A stretch of 64,000 nucleotides of DNA from NCBI GenBank assembly GCA_964608325.1, contig CAZSMX010000006.1, positions 1 through 64,000 of the forward strand, read 5' to 3'. The notes beneath the pieces are model-generated. The model was not told the origin of the DNA, ran no database searches, and saw nothing but the letters and a program-made list of their open reading frames with translations. How positions within the stretch are numbered: the first letter of the stretch is position 1; each line of letters starts with the position of its first letter. Of this stretch, positions 30,884-39,677 are shown one piece after another. The translations under genes and the position numbers were made by a program. This DNA comes from CAZRVH01 sp964608325. GTDB taxonomy: Bacteria > Patescibacteriota > Gracilibacteria > Peribacterales > Peribacteraceae.

Positions 30884-31969
30884 ATGAAGCCAGAAACGGC
30901 ACTTCTCTGGTGGTATCTTCAAATCCTTCCCAATCGGAGGAGGTATGACATGCTGATAGAACGCTTCGGAAGCCTAGATGAGGCGACTGCGAATATGACG
31001 TCACGCCTCTTGGGGGAACTGGGGTGTCGCCAAGATACCATCCTGGATATCTTCCGGAAGAAGGAGGAGTTCGATGTCGGGAAATTCGGGGATGAACTGG
31101 CGAGGAAAAATATCGTTCTGATCTCTCTGGAAGACGACGCGTATCCCGAGCAACTGAAAACGATCGACGACGCGCCCGTGTTCATGAGTTACCACGGTGA
31201 CATATCTATTCTCACCCAACCTCTTATTGGTTTGGTGGGAACGCGCAACATGTCGTCGTACGGGAAGCGTGTCGTGGGGTCCTTCGTGCCCGATCTCGTC
31301 CGATGCGGTGTGGTGACCGTCAGCGGGTTGGCTCTCGGGATCGATGCGGAGGTCGCGCGCGAAACGATGGTCGCGGGAGGGAAGACGGTCGCGGTGCTGG
31401 GCGGGGGACTCAGCGCCATCTACCCGAAGACGAACGAATTGCTCGCACGAGAGATCGTCGCGTCGGGGGGACTCCTTATCAGCGAGTTCCCGCTCCACGC
31501 GACGCCGGAGCGTTTCACCTTTCCGTCGCGCAACCGCATCATCGCCGGGCTCAGTCTTGGCACGGTCGTGCTGGAGGCCGCGGAAAAATCCGGTGCGATC
31601 ATCACGGCGCAGCTCGCACTCGACTACAACCGAGGCGTATTCGCGGTGCCGGGTTCCGTCTTCGATCCCGGCAGTCCCGGTTGCCATATGCTTATAACCA
31701 AGGGGGAGGCCAAGCTCGTCTCCTGCGCTCGCGATATCCTTTTGGAAGTAGGAATAATGGCTTCGGATAGGGCTGAAGCCATATCGTTCGATTCTTCATC
31801 CGTCGAAGAGGAAGCGCTTTGGAATACGTTAAGCTCGTTACCGCAGACGATGGACGACTTGGTGGAGCGGTCGAATCTCTCAGTCGGTACGGTTTCCGCG
31901 GCACTGACCGTGATGGAGTTGCAAGGCGTGGTGAAAAATATCGGCGGAGGGCAGTGGGTGAAAAACTGA
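30884..31969 (+). CDS. dprA: DNA processing protein DprA
   Basis: DprA binds incoming single-stranded DNA during transformation and loads RecA. The start at 30884 is supported by TACAAT (30872-30877) 6 bases before it. The 361-residue protein has an N-terminal SAM-like part, the Rossmann core (GLVGTRNMSSYGKR, SGLALGIDAEV, VLGGGLSAIYPKTN, SEFPLHATPERFTFPSRNR) and a C-terminal winged helix (residues about 300-361). Length is normal. It stands alone. Together with pilT at 50406 it suggests natural competence or DNA uptake. Confidence 0.95.
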   Translation: MKPETALLWWYLQILPNRRRYDMLIERFGSLDEATANMTSRLLGELGCRQDTILDIFRKKEEFDVGKFGDELARKNIVLISLEDDAYPEQLKTIDDAPVFMSYHGDISILTQPLIGLVGTRNMSSYGKRVVGSFVPDLVRCGVVTVSGLALGIDAEVARETMVAGGKTVAVLGGGLSAIYPKTNELLAREIVASGGLLISEFPLHATPERFTFPSRNRIIAGLSLGTVVLEAAEKSGAIITAQLALDYNRGVFAVPGSVFDPGSPGCHMLITKGEAKLVSCARDILLEVGIMASDRAEAISFDSSSVEEEALWNTLSSLPQTMDDLVERSNLSVGTVSAALTVMELQGVVKNIGGGQWVKN

Positions 31970-32015
31970 CGGTTCCCTTTTTCGGAAAGTCCGTTGCGGG
32001 TATGCTCCGCTCACT

Positions 32016-32690
32016 ATGAAGAAACTCATCGCAGCAAATTGGAAAATGAACGCGGCTCCCGCAGGATTCGAATCCGCCTCGGCGTTTCGCTCCACAGACT
32101 CGGCGGACGTCGTCGTCTTTCCTTCCGCCCTCGACATCCATGCCGTCGTGAAAGCGGGCATCGTCACGGGCGGACAGGCATCGCGCCCCGAAGAAAAAGG
32201 TGCCTTCACGGGCGACGTGAGCATCCATGCCCTGAAGAACGCCGGTTGCGCGTACGTACTCTGCGGACACAGCGAGCGCAGGCAGCATCACCATGAAACC
32301 GACGAAGACATCGCCAAGCAGGCGGACGCCGCCAAGGCGCTCGGCCTTACTCCTATCCTTTGCATCGGCGAGACCCTTGCGGAGCGCGAGGCCGGCAAGG
32401 AAGAGGAGGTCGTCGGCAAGCAGCTGTCGCTCGCGAAGGACGTTCCCGTCGTCGCCTACGAGCCCGTGTGGGCCATTGGCACCGGCAAGACAGCCACCAC
32501 CGAGCAGGTCGCCGCGATGCACGCGTTCATCCGTTCCATCGTAGGCGAGGGCACGCGCATCCTGTACGGCGGATCCGTGAAGCCGGATAACGCGAGGGAG
32601 CTGTTGTCCCAGCCAAACGTCGACGGCGCCCTTGTAGGAGGCGCATCTTTGGACGCCAATTCCTTTGCATCCATCGTCGCGGGCGTATAA
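32016..32690 (+). CDS. tpiA: triosephosphate isomerase
   Basis: This glycolytic enzyme interconverts dihydroxyacetone phosphate and glyceraldehyde 3-phosphate. The 224-residue sequence has N8 and K10 (ANWKMN), H85 (CGHSERR) and E149 (AYEPVWAIGTGK), and the phosphate-binding LYGGSVKPDN. It is about 25 residues shorter than most, mainly in the first half. TATGCT (32001-32006) ends 9 bases before the ATG, so a leaderless mRNA is likely. Confidence 0.95.
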   Translation: MKKLIAANWKMNAAPAGFESASAFRSTDSADVVVFPSALDIHAVVKAGIVTGGQASRPEEKGAFTGDVSIHALKNAGCAYVLCGHSERRQHHHETDEDIAKQADAAKALGLTPILCIGETLAEREAGKEEEVVGKQLSLAKDVPVVAYEPVWAIGTGKTATTEQVAAMHAFIRSIVGEGTRILYGGSVKPDNARELLSQPNVDGALVGGASLDANSFASIVAGV

Positions 32691-32717
32691 TCAGGTCTTA
32701 TCCTTTCCTTCTTTGAC

Positions 32718-33458
32718 ATGGGATTCCTGATTCCTATCATCATCGTCTTCGTTCTGGGTTGCATCCGTCAGATCAACCAGTACGAACGCGGCATCCTGTT
32801 CACCATGGGAAAATATTCCCGCATGTGGGAGCCGGGTTGGCACATCCTCATTCCCGTTTTCCAGTCGCTCAAGAAAGTGGACGTGCGCGTGAAAGCCGTC
32901 GACGTGCCGGATCAGGAGGCGATCACCAAGGATAACATTCCCATCCGCATCAACGCCGTCATTTACTTCCGCGTGAATGACGCCGGCAAGGCGGTTATCG
33001 AAGTCGAGGATTTCTTCAATGCCGTTGGCCAGCTGGCGCAGACGACGATGCGTAATGCCGTTGGAGAGGTAACGCTCAATGAACTGCTTTCGAATAAGAA
33101 GCAGGTGAGCGAAAACATCAAGGATGCGGTGGATAGCGTTTCCGAGAAATGGGGTGTGGATGTTCAGTCGATGGAGCTCAAGGATATCGTCCTTCCGGAA
33201 ACCCTGAAGCGCACGATCGCCAAGGTTGCCGAGGCGGAACGCGAGAAGCAGGCCGTCATCATCAACTCCGAAGGAGAGGTTGGTGCCGCAGCGAACATGG
33301 CGAAGGCCGCGGAAATGCTCGCCACCGTTCCTGGCGCGTTGCATCTGCGCACGCTGCAGAGCATCAACGATATCAGTTCCGACCAGTCGAACACGACGGT
33401 GTGGATGGTGCCGGTCGAAGTGCTGAAAGCGATCGAAGGGCTGGCGAAGAAGCAATAG
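32718..33458 (+). CDS. SPFH/band 7 membrane protein (slipin-like)
   Basis: The 246-residue protein has an N-terminal membrane segment (residues 2-16) and an SPFH domain with NQYERGILFTMGKYSR, EPGWHILIPVFQS and VKAVDVPDQEAITKDNIPI, typical of stomatin/slipin proteins. The AEREKQAVIINSEGE helix follows. Such proteins form membrane rings and often associate with NfeD proteases, but no NfeD gene is adjacent. tpiA ends 27 bases upstream. Confidence 0.9.
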   Translation: MGFLIPIIIVFVLGCIRQINQYERGILFTMGKYSRMWEPGWHILIPVFQSLKKVDVRVKAVDVPDQEAITKDNIPIRINAVIYFRVNDAGKAVIEVEDFFNAVGQLAQTTMRNAVGEVTLNELLSNKKQVSENIKDAVDSVSEKWGVDVQSMELKDIVLPETLKRTIAKVAEAEREKQAVIINSEGEVGAAANMAKAAEMLATVPGALHLRTLQSINDISSDQSNTTVWMVPVEVLKAIEGLAKKQ

Positions 33459-33469
33459 AACGACATACG

Positions 33470-33555
33470 AATCACCAATAATCAATGATCAATCATCAAT
33501 GAAGGAATACAAAACATTCCAACATTGGTGATTGGTTATAGGTGATTGATCATTT
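33470..33555. repeat. AT-rich imperfect palindrome
   Basis: The gap after the SPFH gene holds repeated ATCAAT and TGATTG words in opposite orientation, such as AATCACCAAT against ATTGGTGATT, with a GGAAT/ATTCC centre. It may form a long cruciform or a terminator-like structure. It differs from other intergenic regions of the window. Confidence 0.5.
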
Positions 33556-33603
33556 TCTTTTTATTGGATGTACACATGCACCCTCCTGTATGCTTCTTTT
33601 ATT

Positions 33604-34050
33604 ATGAGCATCACGAAAGTCGTTCTCGCCTCCGACCATGCCGGCTTCCACCTGAAGGAAGAGATCAAAGAGTACCTGGAAGAGAAGGGGATCGAAGTAG
33701 AAGACGTCGGCACGGATTCGACGGATCCCGTCGACTATCCCGCCATCATGCGCGCTGGAGCGCGGATCGTGGTGGACGAAGGCGTGCCCGGGATCTTCTT
33801 CGGAGGCAGCGGCAATGGAGAAGTAATGGCAGCCAATAAGGTGAAGGGGATTCGCGCAGCGGTGTGCTGGTCCGAGGAATCCGCCCGACTCGCACGCGCT
33901 CATAACGATGCAAACGTGATGAGCCTTGGCGCACGCCTTATCGAACCCGATCTCGCGCGTGCCTTGGTCGATATCTTCCTTACGACAGCATTCGAAGGAG
34001 GACGCCATATCGCACGCATCAACGATCTCGATACCCCCCTCGCATCATGA
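33604..34050 (+). CDS. rpiB: ribose-5-phosphate isomerase B
   Basis: RpiB interconverts ribose 5-phosphate and ribulose 5-phosphate. The start at 33604 has TATGCT (33589-33594) 9 bases before it. The 148-residue protein has SDHAGFHLKEEI, GGSGNGEVMAANKVKG and ARAHNDANVMSLGAR. The catalytic Cys of the E. coli type is absent; instead E73 follows GGSGNG, as in the mycobacterial type that uses Glu. It overlaps rpe by 4 bases, making a small pentose-phosphate operon. Confidence 0.92.
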   Translation: MSITKVVLASDHAGFHLKEEIKEYLEEKGIEVEDVGTDSTDPVDYPAIMRAGARIVVDEGVPGIFFGGSGNGEVMAANKVKGIRAAVCWSEESARLARAHNDANVMSLGARLIEPDLARALVDIFLTTAFEGGRHIARINDLDTPLAS

Positions 34051-34679
34051 AAGCCCTTGTCGCCCCCTCCATCCTCGCGGCCGATCTCAGCCACCTCCAA
34101 GACGAAGTCGACAGCGTTTCGTCCGCGGACTGGTTGCAAGTGGACGTGATGGACGGGCACTTCGTTCCGAACCTTTCCTTCGGCGCACCCATCCTGAAGC
34201 ACCTGCGCACCACCCTTCCCCTCGATATCCACCTAATGGTGGAGAACCCGGAGGACCGCATCGAGGAATTCCTGGAGCTTAAAGTAAAGAACATCACCTT
34301 CCATGCCGAGGCGGTGCACCAGACGGATTCAAGAAGAGCCCTTATACAAGCCATTCGTGACGGGGATGCTACTGCGGGGATCGCATTGCGCCCGGCGACC
34401 CCATTGGAAGATATCGACGATGTTGTCGAGGACGTGGACCTGGTGCTGATCATGTCCGTGGAGCCCGGTTTCTCCGGCCAGCCGTTTGACCAGTCTGTCC
34501 TGGCGAAAGTCGTGAAGCTGCGCGAACGATTCCCGAACCTTATGATCCAGGTGGATGGCGGGGTGAACGTCGAGACCGCGGCGCTATGCCGCGAGGCGGG
34601 CGCGAACAACCTTGTGGCGGGCAATGCCGTATTCCTCGCTTCGGATAGGGCCGATGCCATTTCCAAAATTCGGGGATGA
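34047..34679 (+). CDS. rpe: ribulose-phosphate 3-epimerase
   Basis: This enzyme converts ribulose 5-phosphate and xylulose 5-phosphate. The 210-residue TIM barrel has APSILAADLSHL, the metal ligands in VDVMDGHFVPN and DIHLMVENPE, the MSVEPGFSGQPF loop and IQVDGGVN. Length is normal. It overlaps rpiB upstream and the lipoprotein gene downstream, each by 4 bases. Confidence 0.95.
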   Translation: MKALVAPSILAADLSHLQDEVDSVSSADWLQVDVMDGHFVPNLSFGAPILKHLRTTLPLDIHLMVENPEDRIEEFLELKVKNITFHAEAVHQTDSRRALIQAIRDGDATAGIALRPATPLEDIDDVVEDVDLVLIMSVEPGFSGQPFDQSVLAKVVKLRERFPNLMIQVDGGVNVETAALCREAGANNLVAGNAVFLASDRADAISKIRG

Positions 34680-35161
34680 AAAAGATTATTCCACTTATTG
34701 CAATCGTTCTTCTCTCTGGATGCGTGACACAAACGGAGCCAATGGCGCAGTCGGAGTCGTCATCTTCGTCCGCTCCGTACATCAGGGGTGTGGCGCTCTA
34801 CGAACCGGGTAAGGAAATGGATCAGGTCATGCTCGGTGCAGAAATCGTGGACACGCCTGAGCAGCGCGAGAAGGGCATGATGTTCCGGACGGATTTCGGT
34901 GACGCGCAAGGTATGTTGTTCTTCTTCGACGAAGAACAGCCTTTATCTTTCTGGATGAAGAACACGCTGATTCCCCTGGATGTCCTGTTCTTCGACGATG
35001 AAGCGACATTCGTATCATTCTCGACCATGGTCCCGTGCGAATCCGATCCTTGCCCGATCTACTCATCCGAAGAACCGGCGATGTCGGCTCTGGAAGTACC
35101 TGCGGGGTTTGTGAAAAAACACGGGATCGGCAAAGGGTGGAAGATTCGGCTGATGGAGTGA
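34676..35161 (+). CDS. DUF192 lipoprotein
   Basis: The 161-residue protein has a lipoprotein signal with the lipobox LLSGC (Cys at residue 16), a Ser-rich linker, and a DUF192 domain (about residues 48-160) with EIVDTPEQREKGMMFR, FWMKNTLIPLDVLF and the C-terminal strands. DUF192 is a small secreted beta domain of unknown function. It overlaps rpe by 4 bases. Confidence 0.88.
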   Translation: MKKIIPLIAIVLLSGCVTQTEPMAQSESSSSSAPYIRGVALYEPGKEMDQVMLGAEIVDTPEQREKGMMFRTDFGDAQGMLFFFDEEQPLSFWMKNTLIPLDVLFFDDEATFVSFSTMVPCESDPCPIYSSEEPAMSALEVPAGFVKKHGIGKGWKIRLME

Positions 35162-35171
35162 TACTGGATGC

Positions 35172-35651
35172 ATGAACGCAACGGTCGCGCATGCATGGAG
35201 GTCCGTCCTGTCGGTACGAGATGAGATTCTCAGGATCCTCCTGTTGGCTCTGGGATTTTGCGCGGGCATGCCCGTGGGGATTGCTGCGGCGTTCCTCATC
35301 CAATCCGATGCGATTGCGTTCACCGTGGCTGATGGGATACCCCGGATCCCGACCGTCATCATCGAGGCCGCGCCGAACGGGACGGTAGAGGGGCGGGTGA
35401 GCGGCGACGCCCGGTTGCTCCTCGGAAACGACCTGGTGGCCGCCGGCAGCGGGTCCTTCCGCGGCCTGATGCAGGGCAGTCTGCCCGTGGTCGTCGAGGT
35501 GGCCGTCCCGCCCGGCATGCAATACGTCGCTTCGAAAACAGGCAAGAAGTATTACGACGTGACCTCCGCCATGGGGAATCGCCTTCTGCCCAAGAACCGC
35601 GTGTATTTTCCGGATCGGCAATCCGCCGAAGCGGCCGGATACAAGCCGTAA
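35172..35651 (+). CDS. single-pass membrane protein with Ada-like C-terminus
   Basis: The 159-residue protein has one membrane segment (residues 20-43). The last 42 residues (YVASKTGKKYYDVTS, RLLPKNRVYFPDRQSAEAAGYKP-type ending) match the small metal-binding module related to the N-terminal part of Ada, but the zinc cysteines are absent. A GATACT box ends 6 bases before the ATG, again a leaderless pattern. Such modules often occur at the C-terminus of exported proteins. Function is unknown. Confidence 0.68.
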   Translation: MNATVAHAWRSVLSVRDEILRILLLALGFCAGMPVGIAAAFLIQSDAIAFTVADGIPRIPTVIIEAAPNGTVEGRVSGDARLLLGNDLVAAGSGSFRGLMQGSLPVVVEVAVPPGMQYVASKTGKKYYDVTSAMGNRLLPKNRVYFPDRQSAEAAGYKP

Positions 35652-35710
35652 AAAAACTCGCCTTGATGCGTGACTATCGCCGAAAACGCGCTACAATGCG
35701 GCGTATTCCA

Positions 35711-37633
35711 ATGACGCCGCGCAGATCACCGGGTAACCGACAGCAATGGCTCCTGAGCTTACTCCTCTTCGCGTCCCTTTTGTCGTTGTCGTTCTATTAT
35801 CTTACCGCCCCCGAACGCGGCCAGGAGGAGCAGTATGCGATGGCCAAGGAAGTTTCCATCAGCGAGATCACCAAGGGGTACAACGAGAATAAATTCAGCA
35901 AGATCCTCGTCCGCGACAACAAAGTCTACGCGACGACGTCCACGGGCGTCGTATTGCAGTCGTACAAGGAGACCCTCGATACCGTCAGCCAGCTCGGCTG
36001 GAACAATCCCAGGAACCCGACCGTCGTGCAGGTGGAGAACCGCGAAGCGGCGAACATGTTTTTCGCCGTCTTGCCCGATCTCCTTTTCTTCGTATTGGTC
36101 ATAGGAGGAGTGATCTGGCTCTTCCGGGGCATCTCGCGCAGCCAGAACAACGCCATGTCGTTCGGAAAGTCCCGCGCGCGCGTGGCGGATGCCAAGCAAG
36201 TGAAGACGCGTTTCAAGGACGTTGCGGGCGTGGCGGAGGCGAAGGAAGAGCTTGTCGAAGTCGTCGACTTCCTGAAAGCGCCGAAGAAGTACCTCGATAT
36301 CGGTGCGAAGATCCCGAAGGGCGTGTTGCTCGTGGGATCGCCAGGAACGGGTAAGACGTTGCTCGCGCGCGCCGTCGCCGGCGAAGCGGGCGTGCCGTTC
36401 TTCTCCATTTCCGGTTCGGAATTCGTGGAGATGTTCGTCGGCGTGGGAGCCTCCCGCGTCCGCGATCTGTTCGTCCGCGCCAAGCGTAACGCCCCGTGCA
36501 TCATCTTCATCGACGAAATCGACGCGGTGGGCCGCCAGCGCGGAGGCGCCGGATTCGGCGGAGGACACGATGAGCGCGAACAGACGTTGAACCAGATCCT
36601 TACCGAAATGGACGGTTTCGAGCAGGGCACGAACGTCATCGTCATGGCCGCCACGAACCGCCCCGACGTTCTCGACAGCGCATTGCTGCGTCCGGGCCGC
36701 TTCGACCGCCACGTCTACCTCGATAAGCCGGACATCGATGCCCGCGAGGAAATCCTGGCCGTCCACGCCCGTAACAAGCCGCTGGCCAAGGGTATCGACC
36801 TCAACGCCATCGCGCGCCAGACGGTGGGTATGACGGGAGCCGATCTGGAGAGCGTCATGAACGAGGCTGCCATCTTCGCTGCCAAGCGCAACCGCAAGAG
36901 CATCACGCAGCAGGACATCGTCGATGCTTTGGAAAAGGTGAGCATCGGTCCGGAGCGCAAATCCCGCAAGCTGACGCAGAAGGAGAAGGAGATTACCGCG
37001 TACCACGAACTCGGCCACGCCATCGTGGGGCATCTCTGCAAGGAATCCGACAAGCTGCACAAGGTCTCCATCGTCTCGCGCGGCTCCGCGCTGGGCGTCA
37101 CATGGTTCCTGCCCGAGGAAGACCAGTACACCACCAGCCGCAATAAATTCCTCGACGAGATCTGCGGGCTCCTCGCAGGACGTGCCGCGGAGAAGCTGAT
37201 CTTCAACGATATCTCCACGGGCGCCAGCAACGACATCGAGCGCGCCTCGCAGATCGCCCGCAACATGGCGATGCGCTACGGCATGGATGAGGAGCTTGGG
37301 CTCGTGGCCTACGGAGAATCCAACGGAGCCACGGCAACCGGAATGGATCCACACCTGGCCCGCAACTATTCCGAGGAAAGCGCTCAGAAGATCGATGCGT
37401 TCGTGAAGACGACGTTGGACGTCCAGTACAAGCGCGCCATGGACATGCTCGTAAAGCACGAGGACAAGCTGCGCAGCATCGAGGTGGTGCTGATGAAGGA
37501 GGAGACGCTCTCCGCCGAGGAATTCATCGAACTCTTCGAAGGCAAGACGTCCGCCGAGGCGATCGAGACGAAGCGCAAGACGAGGAAGAAAGCCATCGCT
37601 CCGGTCGAAGGAACGGAGGAGAAGGAGGTGTGA
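35711..37633 (+). CDS. ftsH: ATP-dependent zinc metalloprotease FtsH
   Basis: FtsH is a membrane AAA+ protease that removes misfolded membrane proteins and some regulators. I prefer the ATG at 35711, 13 bases after a TACAAT box (35692-35697). The 640-residue protein has two membrane segments (about 13-30 and 118-138), Walker A GSPGTGKT, Walker B CIIFIDEID, the second region of homology with NRPDVLDSALLRPGRFDR, and the zinc site HELGH with the later Asp ligand. Length is typical. It is transcribed alone. Confidence 0.96.
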   Translation: MTPRRSPGNRQQWLLSLLLFASLLSLSFYYLTAPERGQEEQYAMAKEVSISEITKGYNENKFSKILVRDNKVYATTSTGVVLQSYKETLDTVSQLGWNNPRNPTVVQVENREAANMFFAVLPDLLFFVLVIGGVIWLFRGISRSQNNAMSFGKSRARVADAKQVKTRFKDVAGVAEAKEELVEVVDFLKAPKKYLDIGAKIPKGVLLVGSPGTGKTLLARAVAGEAGVPFFSISGSEFVEMFVGVGASRVRDLFVRAKRNAPCIIFIDEIDAVGRQRGGAGFGGGHDEREQTLNQILTEMDGFEQGTNVIVMAATNRPDVLDSALLRPGRFDRHVYLDKPDIDAREEILAVHARNKPLAKGIDLNAIARQTVGMTGADLESVMNEAAIFAAKRNRKSITQQDIVDALEKVSIGPERKSRKLTQKEKEITAYHELGHAIVGHLCKESDKLHKVSIVSRGSALGVTWFLPEEDQYTTSRNKFLDEICGLLAGRAAEKLIFNDISTGASNDIERASQIARNMAMRYGMDEELGLVAYGESNGATATGMDPHLARNYSEESAQKIDAFVKTTLDVQYKRAMDMLVKHEDKLRSIEVVLMKEETLSAEEFIELFEGKTSAEAIETKRKTRKKAIAPVEGTEEKEV

Positions 37634-37785
37634 TGCCGCATATATGTGCGACAGATAAAAGAAGATGTACGATGTACGTATGGTTTTGATTGCAATCGCA
37701 GTGGTTGTCATTCTTGTTGTTGTGTTCGTTGTCGTTCGCAACGACTGACAATAGTTTGAATGTTCTATGGAGCAGGCAATGGGAG

Positions 37786-38448
37786 CTATTCCCTTTCCCA
37801 TCGGATCTTCACGATCTTCTTGCACATTTCCGCATCGGAAAGCCTGTCACACAGCGAGGAATTGTTTGCGGCAACCGCAATGTCGAAGTAGCAATTGTGC
37901 TTTTCGCTTTGGAGGATGCCCTTGCTCCTTTCCGTTGTGCCTTCCGGGATCAAATCGCAGTAGGAAGTATCCAACCTTTTCACTGCGACTGCCGCGAAAC
38001 ATCTCCCGATATTGCTTTCGGTGATATCTTCTGTGATGTCTTTCAAATTTCCCTCCGTGCAGTTGGAGGGATCTCCCAATTCCATGGCGCGGTATGTGCG
38101 CTGAATTGGGCCAATCGAGGTGTCGGCCTTCAGGATCGGTTGCATCTGCAATAGGAAAACGATCGGTGCGAAGACGTATCCCCAACGCATTCCCTTTGAT
38201 ACCTCCGGATATTTCTTCCGAAGCAGCAGCCATGCAACGGTGATCGCGAGAACCATCGGGAAAACGGCGAGGGCGCTGAATACGATGCCTGCCGTCAAAA
38301 ATGATTTGGTGGCACTGGATGTCACGAGCATCCACGTCCAAAGCCGGTAACCAAAAAGAACCTGCACGGCCACGTGGCACACGGCGCTGATGACGAGAGA
38401 CAATCCGAAGCCCAAGAGAATTTTCGCGAAGCGCGAGGTAGCAGTCAT
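37786..38448 (-). CDS. membrane protein with Cys-rich C-terminal domain
   Basis: I start at the ATG at 38448 (MTATSRFAKILLGFG). The 220-residue protein has three or four membrane segments in the first 110 residues and a soluble C-terminal part with seven Cys spread in a regular way (SNCTEGN, GRCFAAVA, SYCDLI, HNCYFDIA, SLCDRL, EMCKK). The Cys/Asp/Lys pattern suggests disulfide-linked helices outside the cell. It follows tRNA-Leu on the same strand after 36 bases. No function can be assigned. Confidence 0.68.
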   Translation of the reverse strand: MTATSRFAKILLGFGLSLVISAVCHVAVQVLFGYRLWTWMLVTSSATKSFLTAGIVFSALAVFPMVLAITVAWLLLRKKYPEVSKGMRWGYVFAPIVFLLQMQPILKADTSIGPIQRTYRAMELGDPSNCTEGNLKDITEDITESNIGRCFAAVAVKRLDTSYCDLIPEGTTERSKGILQSEKHNCYFDIAVAANNSSLCDRLSDAEMCKKIVKIRWERE

Positions 38449-38484
38449 TATTTTCGGGTGAAATAATCCAAAGAATATAAGTAC

Positions 38485-38571
38485 TGGTGCCGTGGAGAGG
38501 ACTCGAACCTCCACAAGATTACTCTTACACGCCCCTCAAGCGTGCGCGTCTACCAATTCCGCCACCACGGC
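38485..38571 (-). tRNA. tRNA-Leu(GAG)
   Basis: On the minus strand the 87-base gene has acceptor GCCGTGG/CCACGGC, a D arm, anticodon stem CACGC/GCGTG with loop TTGAGGG (anticodon GAG), a long variable arm typical of class II tRNA, T arm GGAGGTTCGAGTCCTCTCC, and encoded CCA. Confidence 0.95.
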
Positions 38572-38687
38572 ACGTGGTTGTTTACTGAGGATCCGTTCAT
38601 GACAAAAGGACCGAGGGCCCAAAGTGTACCAAGATTTGCAGGTTCGGCAATGTCGAATTCGGCCTTTCAAAGGCTTTATAGTTCTTT

Positions 38688-39551
38688 TCAGGCCCTTCCC
38701 ATCTTCCGCCTGGTCTCCCAGCCGATGTGCTGCAGGCGCTTCATGACGTGCGGGTCCGATGCTTTCTTTTTCCTGGTGATGCCTTTCTTCAGGGGATTCG
38801 TGGCGATGAGGCGCTGCCCGGTTCGTTTCGCCGTTTTCTTTGTGCGGGTCGCAGCCGTCGCCATTGCCAGGGGGAAGGCGAGCAGGAGATCCGCCGGGTC
38901 CGTGGGATCGGTGTCGTCGATATCGCGCGTGACGTAGTCCTTGGTTTTTTTGTGGCGCATCCCGATCCACGCCAGCACCCCGCCTGCCAGGAAGACGAGC
39001 GCATCGAGGAGGTTTCCGAACGCATCTCGCAGCATCCTTAGAAGCCAGGCGAGCGGTTTCAAGATAGCGCCCATCGTCCGCAGCACGCCCGGGAAATCTC
39101 GGATGAGATCGCCGATGAACGAAAGGACGGATCGAACGAAATTAGTGATTGCCCGGATGATTCCCAGGGCCGCGTTCCAAAACGTGCGTAATGCGTAGCG
39201 TATCGTCTTGGCCAAGCCCCGCAGCAGCGGTCCCAGGCTTTTGAAGAGCTCTTTGATCATCTTCAGGATCCATTCGATCAGTTTCCCGATCCATTCGAAG
39301 AGCGTGCGGAACATCGGCGTGATCATTTCCCACAGCGCGGCGATCGCCTGCGCAAGGACCAGCGCCATCTGGCCCAATCCGAACATCAGCCATCCCAGCA
39401 GCACGAACGGCGCGAACAACAAACCGATCAGCAGACCGCCGCCTTTTCCATCGGATTTCTTTTTGTCTCCTTTCGCATCACCGGCCTCCGTGCCGAACAC
39501 GACCCAGATGATGAAGAAAACCGAGAAGAGGGTGAAGAGTGTCTGTAACAT
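38688..39551 (-). CDS. multi-helix membrane-associated orphan
   Basis: The 287-residue protein has an N-terminal membrane helix (1-20), a second one near residues 39-70, then a long run of amphipathic helices (about 75-175) rich in Leu, Ile and Lys, another hydrophobic helix near 180-200, and a basic tail that ends in RKMGRA. It could coat or bend membrane. A promoter lies at 39561-39589, only 9 bases from the ATG. No family is recognised. Confidence 0.65.
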   Translation of the reverse strand: MLQTLFTLFSVFFIIWVVFGTEAGDAKGDKKKSDGKGGGLLIGLLFAPFVLLGWLMFGLGQMALVLAQAIAALWEMITPMFRTLFEWIGKLIEWILKMIKELFKSLGPLLRGLAKTIRYALRTFWNAALGIIRAITNFVRSVLSFIGDLIRDFPGVLRTMGAILKPLAWLLRMLRDAFGNLLDALVFLAGGVLAWIGMRHKKTKDYVTRDIDDTDPTDPADLLLAFPLAMATAATRTKKTAKRTGQRLIATNPLKKGITRKKKASDPHVMKRLQHIGWETRRKMGRA

Positions 39552-39560
39552 TAATATATA

Positions 39561-39589
39561 ATTATAACATATTTATAGTTATATGTGAA
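39561..39589 (-). promoter_or_regulatory. promoter of the multi-helix membrane protein
   Basis: On the minus strand TTCACA (39589-39584) and a perfect TATAAT (39566-39561) are 17 bases apart. The ATG follows 9 bases after the -10 box, so the leader would be almost absent. Confidence 0.65.
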
Positions 39590-39677
39590 TAACGAGAAAA
39601 AGGCTTGAATCAGGGCTTTGCTTGATTCTTGTCATGGTTCGCCGTACCGTTCGTCTTAGTATCACCAACCATTCCCT

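Noticed and set aside
35759..37825. A 688-codon ORF on the minus strand opposite ftsH.
   Set aside because: It is a shadow of the codon bias of ftsH, which is certain. The product is His/Asp/Val-rich and has no motif. Similar shadows lie opposite typA (61379-63832), rplB (3752-4996), pyk (42504-43901), polX (56167-57822) and rpsE (10263-11198).
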